Notes under the pieces: model-generated
Database searches by the model: none
Told to the model about the DNA's origin: nothing
Seen by the model: only the letters and a program-made list of their open reading frames with translations
Source: Verrucomicrobiota bacterium
GTDB lineage: Bacteria > Verrucomicrobiota > Kiritimatiellia > B70-G9
Length of the DNA: 6,787 bases
NCBI GenBank assembly: GCA_003641465.1
Contig: QNAJ01000080.1
Coordinates: 1-6,787, forward strand
Direction: 5' to 3'
Shown: in pieces, positions 1-6,734 of the stretch
How the letters are laid out: the number at the start of each line of letters is the position of its first letter
Numbering within the stretch: position 1 is the stretch's first letter
Made by a program: the position numbers and the translations under genes

Positions 1-1649
1 CGGAGAAGAGGACTCTGGACGTGTGGCTGACGGTGAATCCCGCCGACTACGACGGGCGCGCGGCGGCTCTGCTGATAGCGCGGGATGTCACCGAACGTCG
101 GCGGGTGGAGGCGGAGCGGGCGCGGCTTGCTCTGGCACTGGAGCAGGCAACCGACGCGGTAATCATCACCAACACGGATGCGCGCATCTCCTATGTCAAC
201 ATGGCTTTTGAAAAGTTCTGGGAAAGAAGACAGAGCGATGTTCTGGGGCAACCGCTTACTGTTCTGGGGGCTGAGGATCCGGAGATAGTGTTTGACATGC
301 AGAAGACGGCGATGATGGGACGGCCCTGGCGTGGGAGGTTGCGACACCGTCGGCGGGATGGGCGGACAGTAATCTGTGACACAACCGGAAATCCCATGCG
401 CGATGAAAAAGGCGACCTTGTGGCTTATGTCTTCGTACAGCGCGACATAACCCGGGAGCTGGAGCTTCAGGAGGAATATTTCCAGGCCCAGAAGATGGAG
501 TCAGTGGGGCGGCTGGCCGGAGGCATTGCCCATGATTTCAACAACATCATGACCGCAATTCTGGGATTCGGGGCGATGATTCTGGAAAAGATGGAAAGCG
601 ATAACGAGCTACGTCATGCGGTTGAGCAAATTGTCACCGCTGCGGAGCGCGCAACTAATCTGACGCGGCAGTTGCTCGCCTTCAGCCGACGCGGCGTAGC
701 GCAAGTACGCCGACTGGATCTGAATAGTGCCCTGCGAGAGATGGAAGGCCTGCTGCGCCGCACATTGGGGGAGGACATCGAGTTGGCCCTCCGACTCGAC
801 CCGGCCGACTGCTGCGTAATGGCGGACCCGGGCATGATTCAGCAGATCGTCATGAACTTGGCGGTAAACGCCCGGGATGCGATGCCCCGCGGCGGGCGGC
901 TGGTAATAAGCACCAGGGCGGTGAGCCTGGACGACGAGTTCTGCCGGACACGTGTCAAGTTGCGGCCGGGCAATTACGTCCATTTCACCTGTTCCGACGC
1001 CGGATGCGGCATGTCGCCCGATGTACTGGCTCGGGCGTTTGATCCTTTCTTCACCACCAAGCCGCCGGGGACGGGGTCAGGGTTGGGGCTGTCAACCGTG
1101 TACGGGATAGTGGATCGGTGCGGCGGACACGTGGAAATCGAAAGCGAGATCGCCAGAGGAACCACCGTCCACATCTGGCTTCCGATGGTGGAGGCGGTCG
1201 GGGAAGCAGCCGCGCCGACGGCAGAGGAAGAGACGCGGGGAGGATCGGAGATCGTGCTGGTAGTGGAGGACGAATCCATGGTTCGCGATCTGGCGGTGCG
1301 GGTTCTCAGCTCAGCAGGCTATGCGGTTCTTTCGGCGGCTGATGGACGGGAGGCCCTGGAGCTGGTGGAAAAACTTGAGGGACGCGTGGATCTGGTTCTC
1401 AGCGACGTGGTGATGCCGGTAATGGGGGGTCTTGAAATGGCAGAGAGTCTCCAGGAGAAGTACCCCCACATCAAAGTGCTCTACATGACCGGATTCAGCG
1501 ATAGAGATCTGACGGAGCGGGGGAGAAGGGTGCCGGGTGAGAGAATCCTGCTCAAGCCCTTTACGCGAGATGCACTGACCCGGAGAGTCAGGGAAATTCT
1601 TGAAACAGCCAAGAAGGCCCGCACTCATACGGAAGCAGAACCGTCGTGA
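1..1649 (+). CDS. Hybrid sensor histidine kinase/response regulator, 5'-truncated by the window edge
   Basis: This is a sensor kinase that would autophosphorylate on His and pass the phosphate to its own receiver domain. The frame is open to the window's left edge, and its first residues look like the end of a PAS domain (IARDVTERR), so the true start is upstream and the GTG at 21 is probably internal. Residues are numbered from that GTG. A complete PAS domain spans about 36-148. The HisKA H-box (GGIAHDFNN) has phosphoacceptor H171. The HATPase has an N-box (MNLAVNARDAMP, 278-289), a G1 box (DAGCGM, 326-331) and a G2 box (GTGSGLGLS, 350-358). The receiver covers about 409-530, with acidic pocket E416/D417, phosphoacceptor D462, T490 and K512, so all catalytic positions look intact. 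I see no membrane segment in the visible part. The PAS-PAS-HisKA-HATPase-REC order resembles CckA-type kinases, but the signal and partner are unknown. The 3' end overlaps the convergent flippase gene by 25 bp. Confidence 0.95.
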   Translation, partial: EKRTLDVWLTVNPADYDGRAAALLIARDVTERRRVEAERARLALALEQATDAVIITNTDARISYVNMAFEKFWERRQSDVLGQPLTVLGAEDPEIVFDMQKTAMMGRPWRGRLRHRRRDGRTVICDTTGNPMRDEKGDLVAYVFVQRDITRELELQEEYFQAQKMESVGRLAGGIAHDFNNIMTAILGFGAMILEKMESDNELRHAVEQIVTAAERATNLTRQLLAFSRRGVAQVRRLDLNSALREMEGLLRRTLGEDIELALRLDPADCCVMADPGMIQQIVMNLAVNARDAMPRGGRLVISTRAVSLDDEFCRTRVKLRPGNYVHFTCSDAGCGMSPDVLARAFDPFFTTKPPGTGSGLGLSTVYGIVDRCGGHVEIESEIARGTTVHIWLPMVEAVGEAAAPTAEEETRGGSEIVLVVEDESMVRDLAVRVLSSAGYAVLSAADGREALELVEKLEGRVDLVLSDVVMPVMGGLEMAESLQEKYPHIKVLYMTGFSDRDLTERGRRVPGERILLKPFTRDALTRRVREILETAKKARTHTEAEPS

Positions 1650-2941
1650 GGAGTCACGGGCGGTATTCTTCCGGTCGGGGTAGCTTGTACGGAGTCCGGG
1701 CGGGTCCAAGGAATTGCGAAACACAATATCACCACGGTAGATACGGCCACGGTTCCCAGTACCCCCAGGACCTGGATTGGTGACTCGTGCCATATGGCTG
1801 TTCCAGCCACAAAGGCCCCCGCGGCGGGCAGCACGGTCATAGCGGCCAGAAAGCGGTGTTGGGCCATCTCGAAGTTGAGCAGCAGGAAAAGCAGGCTGAG
1901 CGGTGCCATGGCCCAGATAGCGGCTCTGGTCAGGCGGGCTACTTCCGCATTGGGCGTGAAATCGCCGAAGAGGACGCCTTGAGGAAGCCCGGGAAACAGC
2001 GAAAGGACAAGTGCCACTGTGCCGGTGAGCAATACAGTGAAAAGAATAGCCTTTATGAGATTGCGTCGGTCGTGTACATCCATCCCTCCCGAGGACGCCA
2101 CCTTGGGGAACATCGCCTGCGCGACAGGCATCGGCAGGAAGAAAGCCGCCCGACCGATGACGCTGGCCCGCGAATATATGCCGGCGATATGTGGGTCGGC
2201 AAAATAGTGCTTTATCAGCGGCACGTCCAGATAGGTAAGCAGAGCAAAGCCGGAAAGAACCAGCAGAGAACCTGCGAAATACCGGTGAACGCCGGGAACC
2301 GATGATAGCGCGCGCCCGCGGGTTTCCGTAAGGACTGCCAGTGCAGCAATACCACAGCCGAGCGAAGCGAGCACGCCGATAGCCTGCCCCCACAACCCTG
2401 CCATAGCTGTCCGTTGCCATACCAGCACCAGAGCAACCCCGGCCAGCAGGCGTATCACAGCCCAGGCATAGGCGGTCAGTGCCATCCACAGAAACCGTTG
2501 CAGCCCCTGCAAAGCTCCGACGAAAAGAGGTACCAGAACAGAGAGAGCAATAGCGGTCAGTGTCAGCCTGACCGGTCCTGGGCTTGACAAATGGAAAAAG
2601 TCTTGCAGCAGAGATGCGCAGAAAACCGCCGCAGCCAGCAATATTGCCATAGGGACCGCCAGCCGCTTGCACCAGAAGAACACATAGGCATTCACTTCCC
2701 GTGACCGGCCTTCCGTCAGCAGTAGTGCGGTGTAGTGGGCCGCTACCGCGGTAATTGCCTGCAGCGGAGTGACAACGATGAGAGCCAGACCCAGCATGGT
2801 AAGCAGAACTCCATATTCGGCGGGAGGAAGCAGTCGGCCCATAGCCGCCTGGAAGAGAATGTTGCAGATATTTGCAATCTGCGTTGCGGCCAGCAACAGC
2901 AGGCTGTGTTTCAGCAGGCCACTGGTGATGCGCCGGGCCAT
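1625..2941 (-). CDS. Wzx/MATE-like polysaccharide (lipid-linked sugar) flippase
   Basis: A 438-residue, very hydrophobic protein with roughly twelve predicted membrane helices, the usual size and shape for the polysaccharide-biosynthesis/MVF flippases that move undecaprenyl-linked sugars across the inner membrane. Family-like features are an N-terminal helix followed by GRLLPPAEYGVL (35-46), the segment GALQGLQRF (142-150) between helices, and YLDVPLIKHYF (237-247) followed by AGIYSRAS and a helix ending in AMFPK (276-280). The last 25 or so residues are a proline-rich, non-membrane tail. The start abuts the stop of the upstream glycosyltransferase gene (TAA|ATG), with GGAAAGG nine bases before it, so this is the last cistron of a four-gene operon. 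Its 3' end overlaps the convergent kinase gene. The substrate cannot be read from the sequence. A lipid-linked sugar made by the adjacent GT2 enzyme is the natural guess. The family is fairly sure; exact function less so. Confidence 0.88.
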   Translation of the reverse strand: MARRITSGLLKHSLLLLAATQIANICNILFQAAMGRLLPPAEYGVLLTMLGLALIVVTPLQAITAVAAHYTALLLTEGRSREVNAYVFFWCKRLAVPMAILLAAAVFCASLLQDFFHLSSPGPVRLTLTAIALSVLVPLFVGALQGLQRFLWMALTAYAWAVIRLLAGVALVLVWQRTAMAGLWGQAIGVLASLGCGIAALAVLTETRGRALSSVPGVHRYFAGSLLVLSGFALLTYLDVPLIKHYFADPHIAGIYSRASVIGRAAFFLPMPVAQAMFPKVASSGGMDVHDRRNLIKAILFTVLLTGTVALVLSLFPGLPQGVLFGDFTPNAEVARLTRAAIWAMAPLSLLFLLLNFEMAQHRFLAAMTVLPAAGAFVAGTAIWHESPIQVLGVLGTVAVSTVVILCFAIPWTRPDSVQATPTGRIPPVTPHDGSASV

Positions 2942-3730
2942 TTAGAGAAACCTTTCCAGGTTGATAATCTTTCCCAGGGTGCGGTCGTACAGCCGCACGA
3001 CAAAGCGAAACGGTGAGTAGAGCAGCCGCAGGCGGGTAATCGCCAGAGACATTTCCACCACCGCTCTTTTGAGGTTGAGCTTTGATCCAGCCACGTCTCG
3101 CCACACGGTGGCAATTTCCAGTATGCGGAAACCGTGTCTTCGAAACTGGTAGAGCAGGTCCACATCAAAGGCCCACCGGGTCACCCCCAGATGGGAACGC
3201 ACGGTCTGGTAGGCCTGTCGCTTGAACACTTTGGCGCCGCATTGGGTGTCGGAGACCTGCAGCCCGAACAGCAGGCGTACCAGGATATTGAATACCCGTG
3301 ACGCGACGCGTCGCTTCCACGGCTGGCGAGGCTCTACAATTGAATCAGGATGCCAGCGTGTGGCGATCACGATATCGGCCCCGTCCAGACGACGGACAAG
3401 ATCGTGGAAAGCATGGGGAGGTGTGGCCCCATCAGCATCCACGAAGCCGATCAAACTGCCGCGGGCGGCATCGAAACCGATCAACAGGGCGCCGCCCTTA
3501 CCTACTCTTCGCGGTTCCTCGATGACCTTTATTTCGCGGAAGCGGGTGGCCACATTGCGGGCGAGGGCCGCAGTCCGATCTACGCACGCATTGGCTACCA
3601 CGATGATTTCGTATTTGTCTCCGTAGAGCGCTCCGAAGTACTCGCAGTATGCCTTCAGCGTAGGGCTGAGCCGGTTTTCTTCATTGTGCGCCGGTATGAC
3701 AATAGAGAGTTCGATAGCTTCCTGTGCCAT
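2942..3730 (-). CDS. GT2 family glycosyltransferase, polyprenyl/dolichyl-phosphate sugar synthase type
   Basis: A 262-residue GT-A fold enzyme expected to transfer a sugar from a nucleotide-sugar to a polyprenyl phosphate on the cytoplasmic face. The N-terminus has the GT2 opening strand and loop IVIPAHNEENR (10-20). The second nucleotide-binding element reads VVANACVDRT (44-53), followed by GKGGALLIGF (77-86), the DxD metal site VDADG (97-101), SDTQCGAKVF (160-169) and WAFDVDLL (186-193). The last two are typical of the ALG5/DPM1-like subgroup. Length matches the soluble members, and there is no C-terminal pair of membrane helices as in ArnC/GtrB; the basic, amphipathic C-terminus (from about 226) may sit on the membrane. 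The start shares one base with the stop of the upstream gene (TGATG), and AAGGAAG lies at 3737-3743, giving a strong ribosome binding site. The donor sugar and lipid are unknown. It could be a glucosyl- or mannosyl-phosphoprenol synthase. Confidence 0.9.
   Translation of the reverse strand: MAQEAIELSIVIPAHNEENRLSPTLKAYCEYFGALYGDKYEIIVVANACVDRTAALARNVATRFREIKVIEEPRRVGKGGALLIGFDAARGSLIGFVDADGATPPHAFHDLVRRLDGADIVIATRWHPDSIVEPRQPWKRRVASRVFNILVRLLFGLQVSDTQCGAKVFKRQAYQTVRSHLGVTRWAFDVDLLYQFRRHGFRILEIATVWRDVAGSKLNLKRAVVEMSLAITRLRLLYSPFRFVVRLYDRTLGKIINLERFL
2951..2957 (-). promoter_or_regulatory. Ribosome binding site of the flippase gene
   Basis: On the minus strand GGAAAGG lies nine bases before the ATG at 2941, within the last codons of the GT2 gene. 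It decides the flippase start at the TAA|ATG junction. Confidence 0.55.
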
Positions 3731-5328
3731 CAGTCGCTTCCTTCCAATACGTAGATTTCCAGTGTCGTATGAGCCTGGCCAAATTGCGGGATGCGGCTGT
3801 GCAGACGGTAACGACGCTGAAGAGTACGGTGCAGGAGTTCAACCTCCTCAGCATCCAGAGGCACGATCTCTGGAGCTTGAATGCTCAGGCCGTACCCGCT
3901 GAAAGCCGCCACGCGAGCAGCGCAATTGCTCAGGAGATGGAGCATCATATCACGATTCAACACGTGCAGGCGCTCAGCCCGCTCCTGGGACCAGTCCGGA
4001 AAATAGCAGAAGGGGCCCATTTCCATTCCACGAGGAACATGCATGCGGGCTTCCACCGCCAGGTAACAATCCTGTGTAAGAAGCAGGTCGCTCCCCCCGG
4101 AAAGCTCCCGAACCAGACGGGCAGCCCGGCAGAGCCGGATCAGGTCGGGTTCGGTCTTGGTTTTCCACCAGATCCGGTCCCGCCCCGCAATGAGCCAGCT
4201 CTGATTCACAGGTGATGAGAAGGAGGCGCACACACAAGCCAGGAATACAGTGGGAAGCATCCACCTCACAACCTGTCCGGACGGGCTGCGATTCTGGGAG
4301 TGGGTCATGATCCTGATCCGCGCAGCATAGGCAGCCGCCAGCACTGCGGCGGTTGGGGGAAACAGAAACACCTGATAGTCATCGTATGGGAAGGGAGCCG
4401 CAAAGTGCACGGCCGAGATTGCCAGGACGATGAGCCAGATAGCACTCCGGGGCAGAGGGGAAGGATTCCGATTCTGATCCTTCGTCATAACTCCCGTGAG
4501 GATCCCGATAGCGAGGCCGATGAGCATGACCACGGCCACAAAATAGCCCTGTGCCAATCGGGACAGGAACCCCGCCTTGAACGCCAGCAAGTGCAGCGGG
4601 CTTCCGACATACCGGGCCGTGTGATAACGGAACAGACCGAACCACAACCCTTCGGGCGCCGTCAGCGCAAAAGGGAGCAGAAACATGATGGCGGCCGTCA
4701 GGCCGCCGGCGGCAAATCCGAGTACGCGATACGTGCGGCCCTCTTCTTTACGGGAAAGGAGGTAGAGGAAAACAATCGGAGCAGCGACCGCGGCTGACGA
4801 TCGCGTGGCGGCTGCGAGAACCACCAGCGTTCCCGAAGCAAAAGCGGCCGCGAACACAAAACGTCGCATACACAGCAACAGGAGCGAGCCGGTGAGGAAA
4901 AGAGCGGTCAGCGAATAAGTCTTCACCACCGCCGTGAAGTAGCTATGGTACACGTTGGCCGCAATCAGGATGAAGGCGAGTGCGGCGGCATAGGAGCCGC
5001 GTATTCCACCTCCGGCCAGATTCCGGGCGAGGGAGGCCGCGACCAGAGCCGCCCCAAGTCCCAGCAGGGCGGTGCAGACGCGTCCTCCCAGAATACCATA
5101 CCGTTGTACGATGGGGTCCAGAAACGAGTAGATAAGGGGGAAAACAGGTCCTTGGGTGAAGGCATAGTCGCGGAAGGGCAAGTATCCTTCTGCGGTGAGC
5201 CGCGCGGCATAGAGATACCAGCCTTCATCCTGGTTCAGCTCGCCGAGAAGAATATTGGCAGCCGCCAGCAGCGCCCATATTCCGGCGCTGCCGACCCACA
5301 CCCAGGAAATGACGCGCATGTTTTTCAT
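3730..5328 (-). CDS. Polytopic GT-C (GT39/PMT/ArnT-like) membrane glycosyltransferase
   Basis: A 532-residue membrane protein with about eleven hydrophobic segments and a soluble C-terminal part of about 150 residues. After helix 1 (about 6-28) comes ELNQDEGWYLYAARL (30-44), where D34-E35 match the acidic pair in the first periplasmic loop of PMT/ArnT/RgtA-type enzymes, followed by PFRDYAFTQGPVFPLIYSFL (51-70), also usual in these proteins. Such enzymes use a polyprenyl-phosphate sugar as donor on the outer face of the inner membrane. The frame is open back to an ATG at 5481, but that extension lies inside the upstream gene and is not membrane-like. I chose the ATG at 5328 because it overlaps the upstream stop as ATGA and begins immediately before helix 1. 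An ATG at 5319 is possible. The acceptor (lipid A, polysaccharide or protein) is unknown. The GT2 enzyme encoded next could make its donor. Confidence 0.85.
   Translation of the reverse strand: MKNMRVISWVWVGSAGIWALLAAANILLGELNQDEGWYLYAARLTAEGYLPFRDYAFTQGPVFPLIYSFLDPIVQRYGILGGRVCTALLGLGAALVAASLARNLAGGGIRGSYAAALAFILIAANVYHSYFTAVVKTYSLTALFLTGSLLLLCMRRFVFAAAFASGTLVVLAAATRSSAAVAAPIVFLYLLSRKEEGRTYRVLGFAAGGLTAAIMFLLPFALTAPEGLWFGLFRYHTARYVGSPLHLLAFKAGFLSRLAQGYFVAVVMLIGLAIGILTGVMTKDQNRNPSPLPRSAIWLIVLAISAVHFAAPFPYDDYQVFLFPPTAAVLAAAYAARIRIMTHSQNRSPSGQVVRWMLPTVFLACVCASFSSPVNQSWLIAGRDRIWWKTKTEPDLIRLCRAARLVRELSGGSDLLLTQDCYLAVEARMHVPRGMEMGPFCYFPDWSQERAERLHVLNRDMMLHLLSNCAARVAAFSGYGLSIQAPEIVPLDAEEVELLHRTLQRRYRLHSRIPQFGQAHTTLEIYVLEGSD
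3737..3745 (-). promoter_or_regulatory. Ribosome binding site of the GT2 gene
   Basis: On the minus strand GGAAGGAAG ends six bases before the ATG at 3730, inside the end of the GT-C gene. This strong site, together with the TGATG overlap, suggests both independent initiation and coupling. Confidence 0.65.
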
Positions 5329-6509
5329 CCACTGGCCGCCCGGGATGCTTCCGGCAGCTTTTCTATAAACCTTCCCAGTATGGCCGTTCCAGCAGAAAGC
5401 TGGTCGATTGAGATTGATTCCCGGGATGTATGGGCATCGGCTATCGATCCCGGACCGAAGACCACCGCATTCCGGGAGCACGGAGACAGCACGCCGGCAT
5501 CGCTGTACCAGGGCACCGTCTGTTGGCGGATGCGGCGTCCCGCAGCTTCGGCTGCGTCCTCCAACGCCCGTACCAGGGGGGCATTGGGCGTGCCGAGGAA
5601 AGCGGGACGGCTCTTGATGACATGAAACGACCAGGAGCGGATTCTCCCGCGCTGCACCAGATCGTCCAGGACGGCATGGATTTCCTTCTCCAGATCATCC
5701 GGCTCTTCTCCGGGCAGAGTGCGGCGGTCTGCCTCGATCCGGCAGGAACGCGCCACGATATTCAACGCACTGCCTCCCTGGATCGTTCCGATGTTGAGCG
5801 TAGGGGAACCCAGATCTGTGCCTGGTTTCTGCTGCGTCGCCGCGGCGACCCGCAGTTTAAGTTCTCGAATGACGTCCATCATACCTTCGATAGCGTTGAG
5901 CCCTTGATCAGGACACGACCCGTGCGCGGCTGAACCGAATACTTCGATACGAAACCAGAATGCGCCCTTGTGCGCTACTATAACGTTAAGATCAGTAGGC
6001 TCCAGCACTACCAGCCAGTCGGTCTCAAAGCCGGAATTTCTGAGGATCTCGGCTCCTTCGTTACCGGATTCCTCCCGAACGGCTCCCACCACCCTCACCT
6101 CAATACCTGCGGATTCCAGGTGTTGGAGCTCAGCCCGGAGGAGGGCGGCGAGAAGGGCCGCGAGAGGCCCCTTGTCATCACACGCACCGCGGCCCCAGAC
6201 ACGTCCCTCGCGGACCTCAGCCGCAAACGGATCGATCTCCATATCCTGCACTCCGACAGTATCCAGATGGACTTCGAAGGTGACCGAGAATCGGGGTGCG
6301 CGGGGGCCGCGCCGGGCGACGAGATTACAGGGGTTGCTTTCTGCGGGCAGGGACTCGATACCGAAACCGAGATCCTCAAGAGCCGCCGCGACGAATGCCG
6401 CGACACGATGTTCCCCTTTGAGCTCTTCCGGATCAGTAAAGCTCGGGTTAATGCTGGGTATGGCTATGAGCTGTCGAAGGATGTCTACAGGGGTGTCGTC
6501 TGTGTTCAT
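5325..6509 (-). CDS. M20 family zinc amidohydrolase (ArgE/DapE-like deacetylase or peptidase)
   Basis: A 394-residue cytoplasmic metalloenzyme of full family length, with no signal peptide. M20 enzymes hydrolyse an amide, usually an N-acyl amino acid or a small peptide, with two bridged metal ions. All expected residues are visible: H81 in EVHLDTV with D83, the bridging D111 in GRGACDDKG, base E146 and ligand E147 in VREESGNEG, E170 in LEPTD, and H360 in DAHTSRESI. The dimerisation (lid) domain runs from about 183 to 300 and contains AAHGSCPDQG with H196. It is the first gene of the operon. GGGAG at 6515-6519 lies five bases before the ATG. Its stop overlaps the start of the GT-C gene by 4 nt. 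The family is sure, the substrate is not: acetylornithine or succinyl-diaminopimelate hydrolysis is possible, but I see no arginine or lysine biosynthesis gene nearby, so a peptide or an N-acylated envelope precursor should be considered. Confidence 0.92.
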   Translation of the reverse strand: MNTDDTPVDILRQLIAIPSINPSFTDPEELKGEHRVAAFVAAALEDLGFGIESLPAESNPCNLVARRGPRAPRFSVTFEVHLDTVGVQDMEIDPFAAEVREGRVWGRGACDDKGPLAALLAALLRAELQHLESAGIEVRVVGAVREESGNEGAEILRNSGFETDWLVVLEPTDLNVIVAHKGAFWFRIEVFGSAAHGSCPDQGLNAIEGMMDVIRELKLRVAAATQQKPGTDLGSPTLNIGTIQGGSALNIVARSCRIEADRRTLPGEEPDDLEKEIHAVLDDLVQRGRIRSWSFHVIKSRPAFLGTPNAPLVRALEDAAEAAGRRIRQQTVPWYSDAGVLSPCSRNAVVFGPGSIADAHTSRESISIDQLSAGTAILGRFIEKLPEASRAASG

Positions 6510-6514
6510 TGCAG

Positions 6515-6519
6515 CTCCC
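6515..6519 (-). promoter_or_regulatory. Ribosome binding site of the M20 hydrolase gene
   Basis: On the minus strand GGGAG lies five bases before the ATG at 6509. It supports this start and marks the beginning of the operon's translation. Confidence 0.65.
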
Positions 6520-6561
6520 GCTCTGTTTCCGGCTCTGGCTTCGTGCGTGCCTACTGGGATG

Positions 6562-6589
6562 AGAATGACCGTAAGAACGCGACTTTCAA
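6562..6589 (-). promoter_or_regulatory. Weak candidate promoter for the glycan operon
   Basis: On the minus strand TTGAAA (6589-6584, 5 of 6 to the -35) is followed after 16 bases by CATTCT (6567-6562, only 3 of 6 to the -10), about 50 bases upstream of the M20 start. The position suits the operon, but the -10 match is poor. The operon promoter may be a different one in 6510-6734. Confidence 0.2.
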
Positions 6590-6663
6590 TGCGAATGATT
6601 GCAGGCCGTCGCCTCTTGACGCGTATGGGTTGGTTACGTACGCAATTTTTCTATTCATAGGGG

Positions 6664-6692
6664 TTGTCAATAACTGATACCCATGATATTGT
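6664..6692 (+). promoter_or_regulatory. Candidate sigma70-type promoter for smc
   Basis: TTGTCA at 6664-6669 (5 of 6 to the -35 consensus) is followed after 17 bases by TATTGT at 6687-6692 (4 of 6 to the -10 consensus), preceded by TG at 6684-6685, which makes an extended -10 (TGATATTGT). Spacing is ideal, the start site would fall near 6698-6700, and the leader to the smc ATG would be about 36 bases. Assigned by eye only. Confidence 0.5.
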
Positions 6693-6705
6693 GACAATGT
6701 TGTCA
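6692..6705. promoter_or_regulatory. TGACAA-TG-TTGTCA palindrome at the predicted smc transcription start
   Basis: Two perfect 6-base arms separated by 2 bases, a plausible dimeric regulator site. It begins at the last base of the -10 candidate and covers the predicted start site, where a bound protein would block initiation. A third copy of the same half-site, TTGTCA, is the -35 element at 6664-6669. The regulator is unknown, and chance occurrence in AT-rich DNA cannot be excluded. Confidence 0.35.
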
Positions 6706-6734
6706 AGGAAAGAAATAACATCTGACGAAACACC

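Larger units (their letters stand above)
6510..6734. other. Divergent intergenic region between the glycan operon and smc
   Basis: The only intergenic stretch in the window, 225 bases. The half next to the M20 gene looks like surrounding GC-rich sequence. The half next to smc is clearly AT-richer and carries the smc promoter candidate and the TTGTCA/TGACAA half-sites. The forward reading frames that cross from the M20 gene into this region are antisense shadows. I see no tRNA, riboswitch or rho-independent terminator here. Confidence 0.8.

Noticed and set aside
21..23. GTG as the true start of the hybrid kinase
   Set aside because: The frame is open to the window edge and the following residues are the end of a PAS domain, so the gene very probably begins upstream.
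1575..1591. CTGAC/GTCAG hairpin near the end of the kinase gene as a terminator for the minus-strand operon
   Set aside because: Only a 5-bp stem with a 7-base loop, no T-tract on either strand, and it is within coding sequence.
1311..3104. A 597-codon open frame on the minus strand, longer than the flippase gene it covers
   Set aside because: Its translation is rich in Arg, Gly, Ser and Pro with no recognisable domain. It spans three real genes in another frame, and the flippase frame has coherent membrane helices and family motifs. It is a GC-driven shadow.
5329..5481. A 51-residue N-terminal extension of the GT-C protein starting at ATG 5481
   Set aside because: It would lie wholly inside the M20 gene and is not membrane-like. 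The ATG at 5328 forms an ATGA overlap and sits directly before the first helix.
4945..5625. A 226-codon plus-strand frame across the GT-C/M20 junction
   Set aside because: Antisense to two clear genes, hydrophilic with no motif; a shadow frame.
5968..6677. Two long plus-strand frames (230 and 235 codons) opposite the M20 gene, reaching into the intergenic region
   Set aside because: Low-complexity Arg/Ser-rich or patternless translations, no ribosome binding site, and they lie antisense to a gene with every catalytic residue intact.
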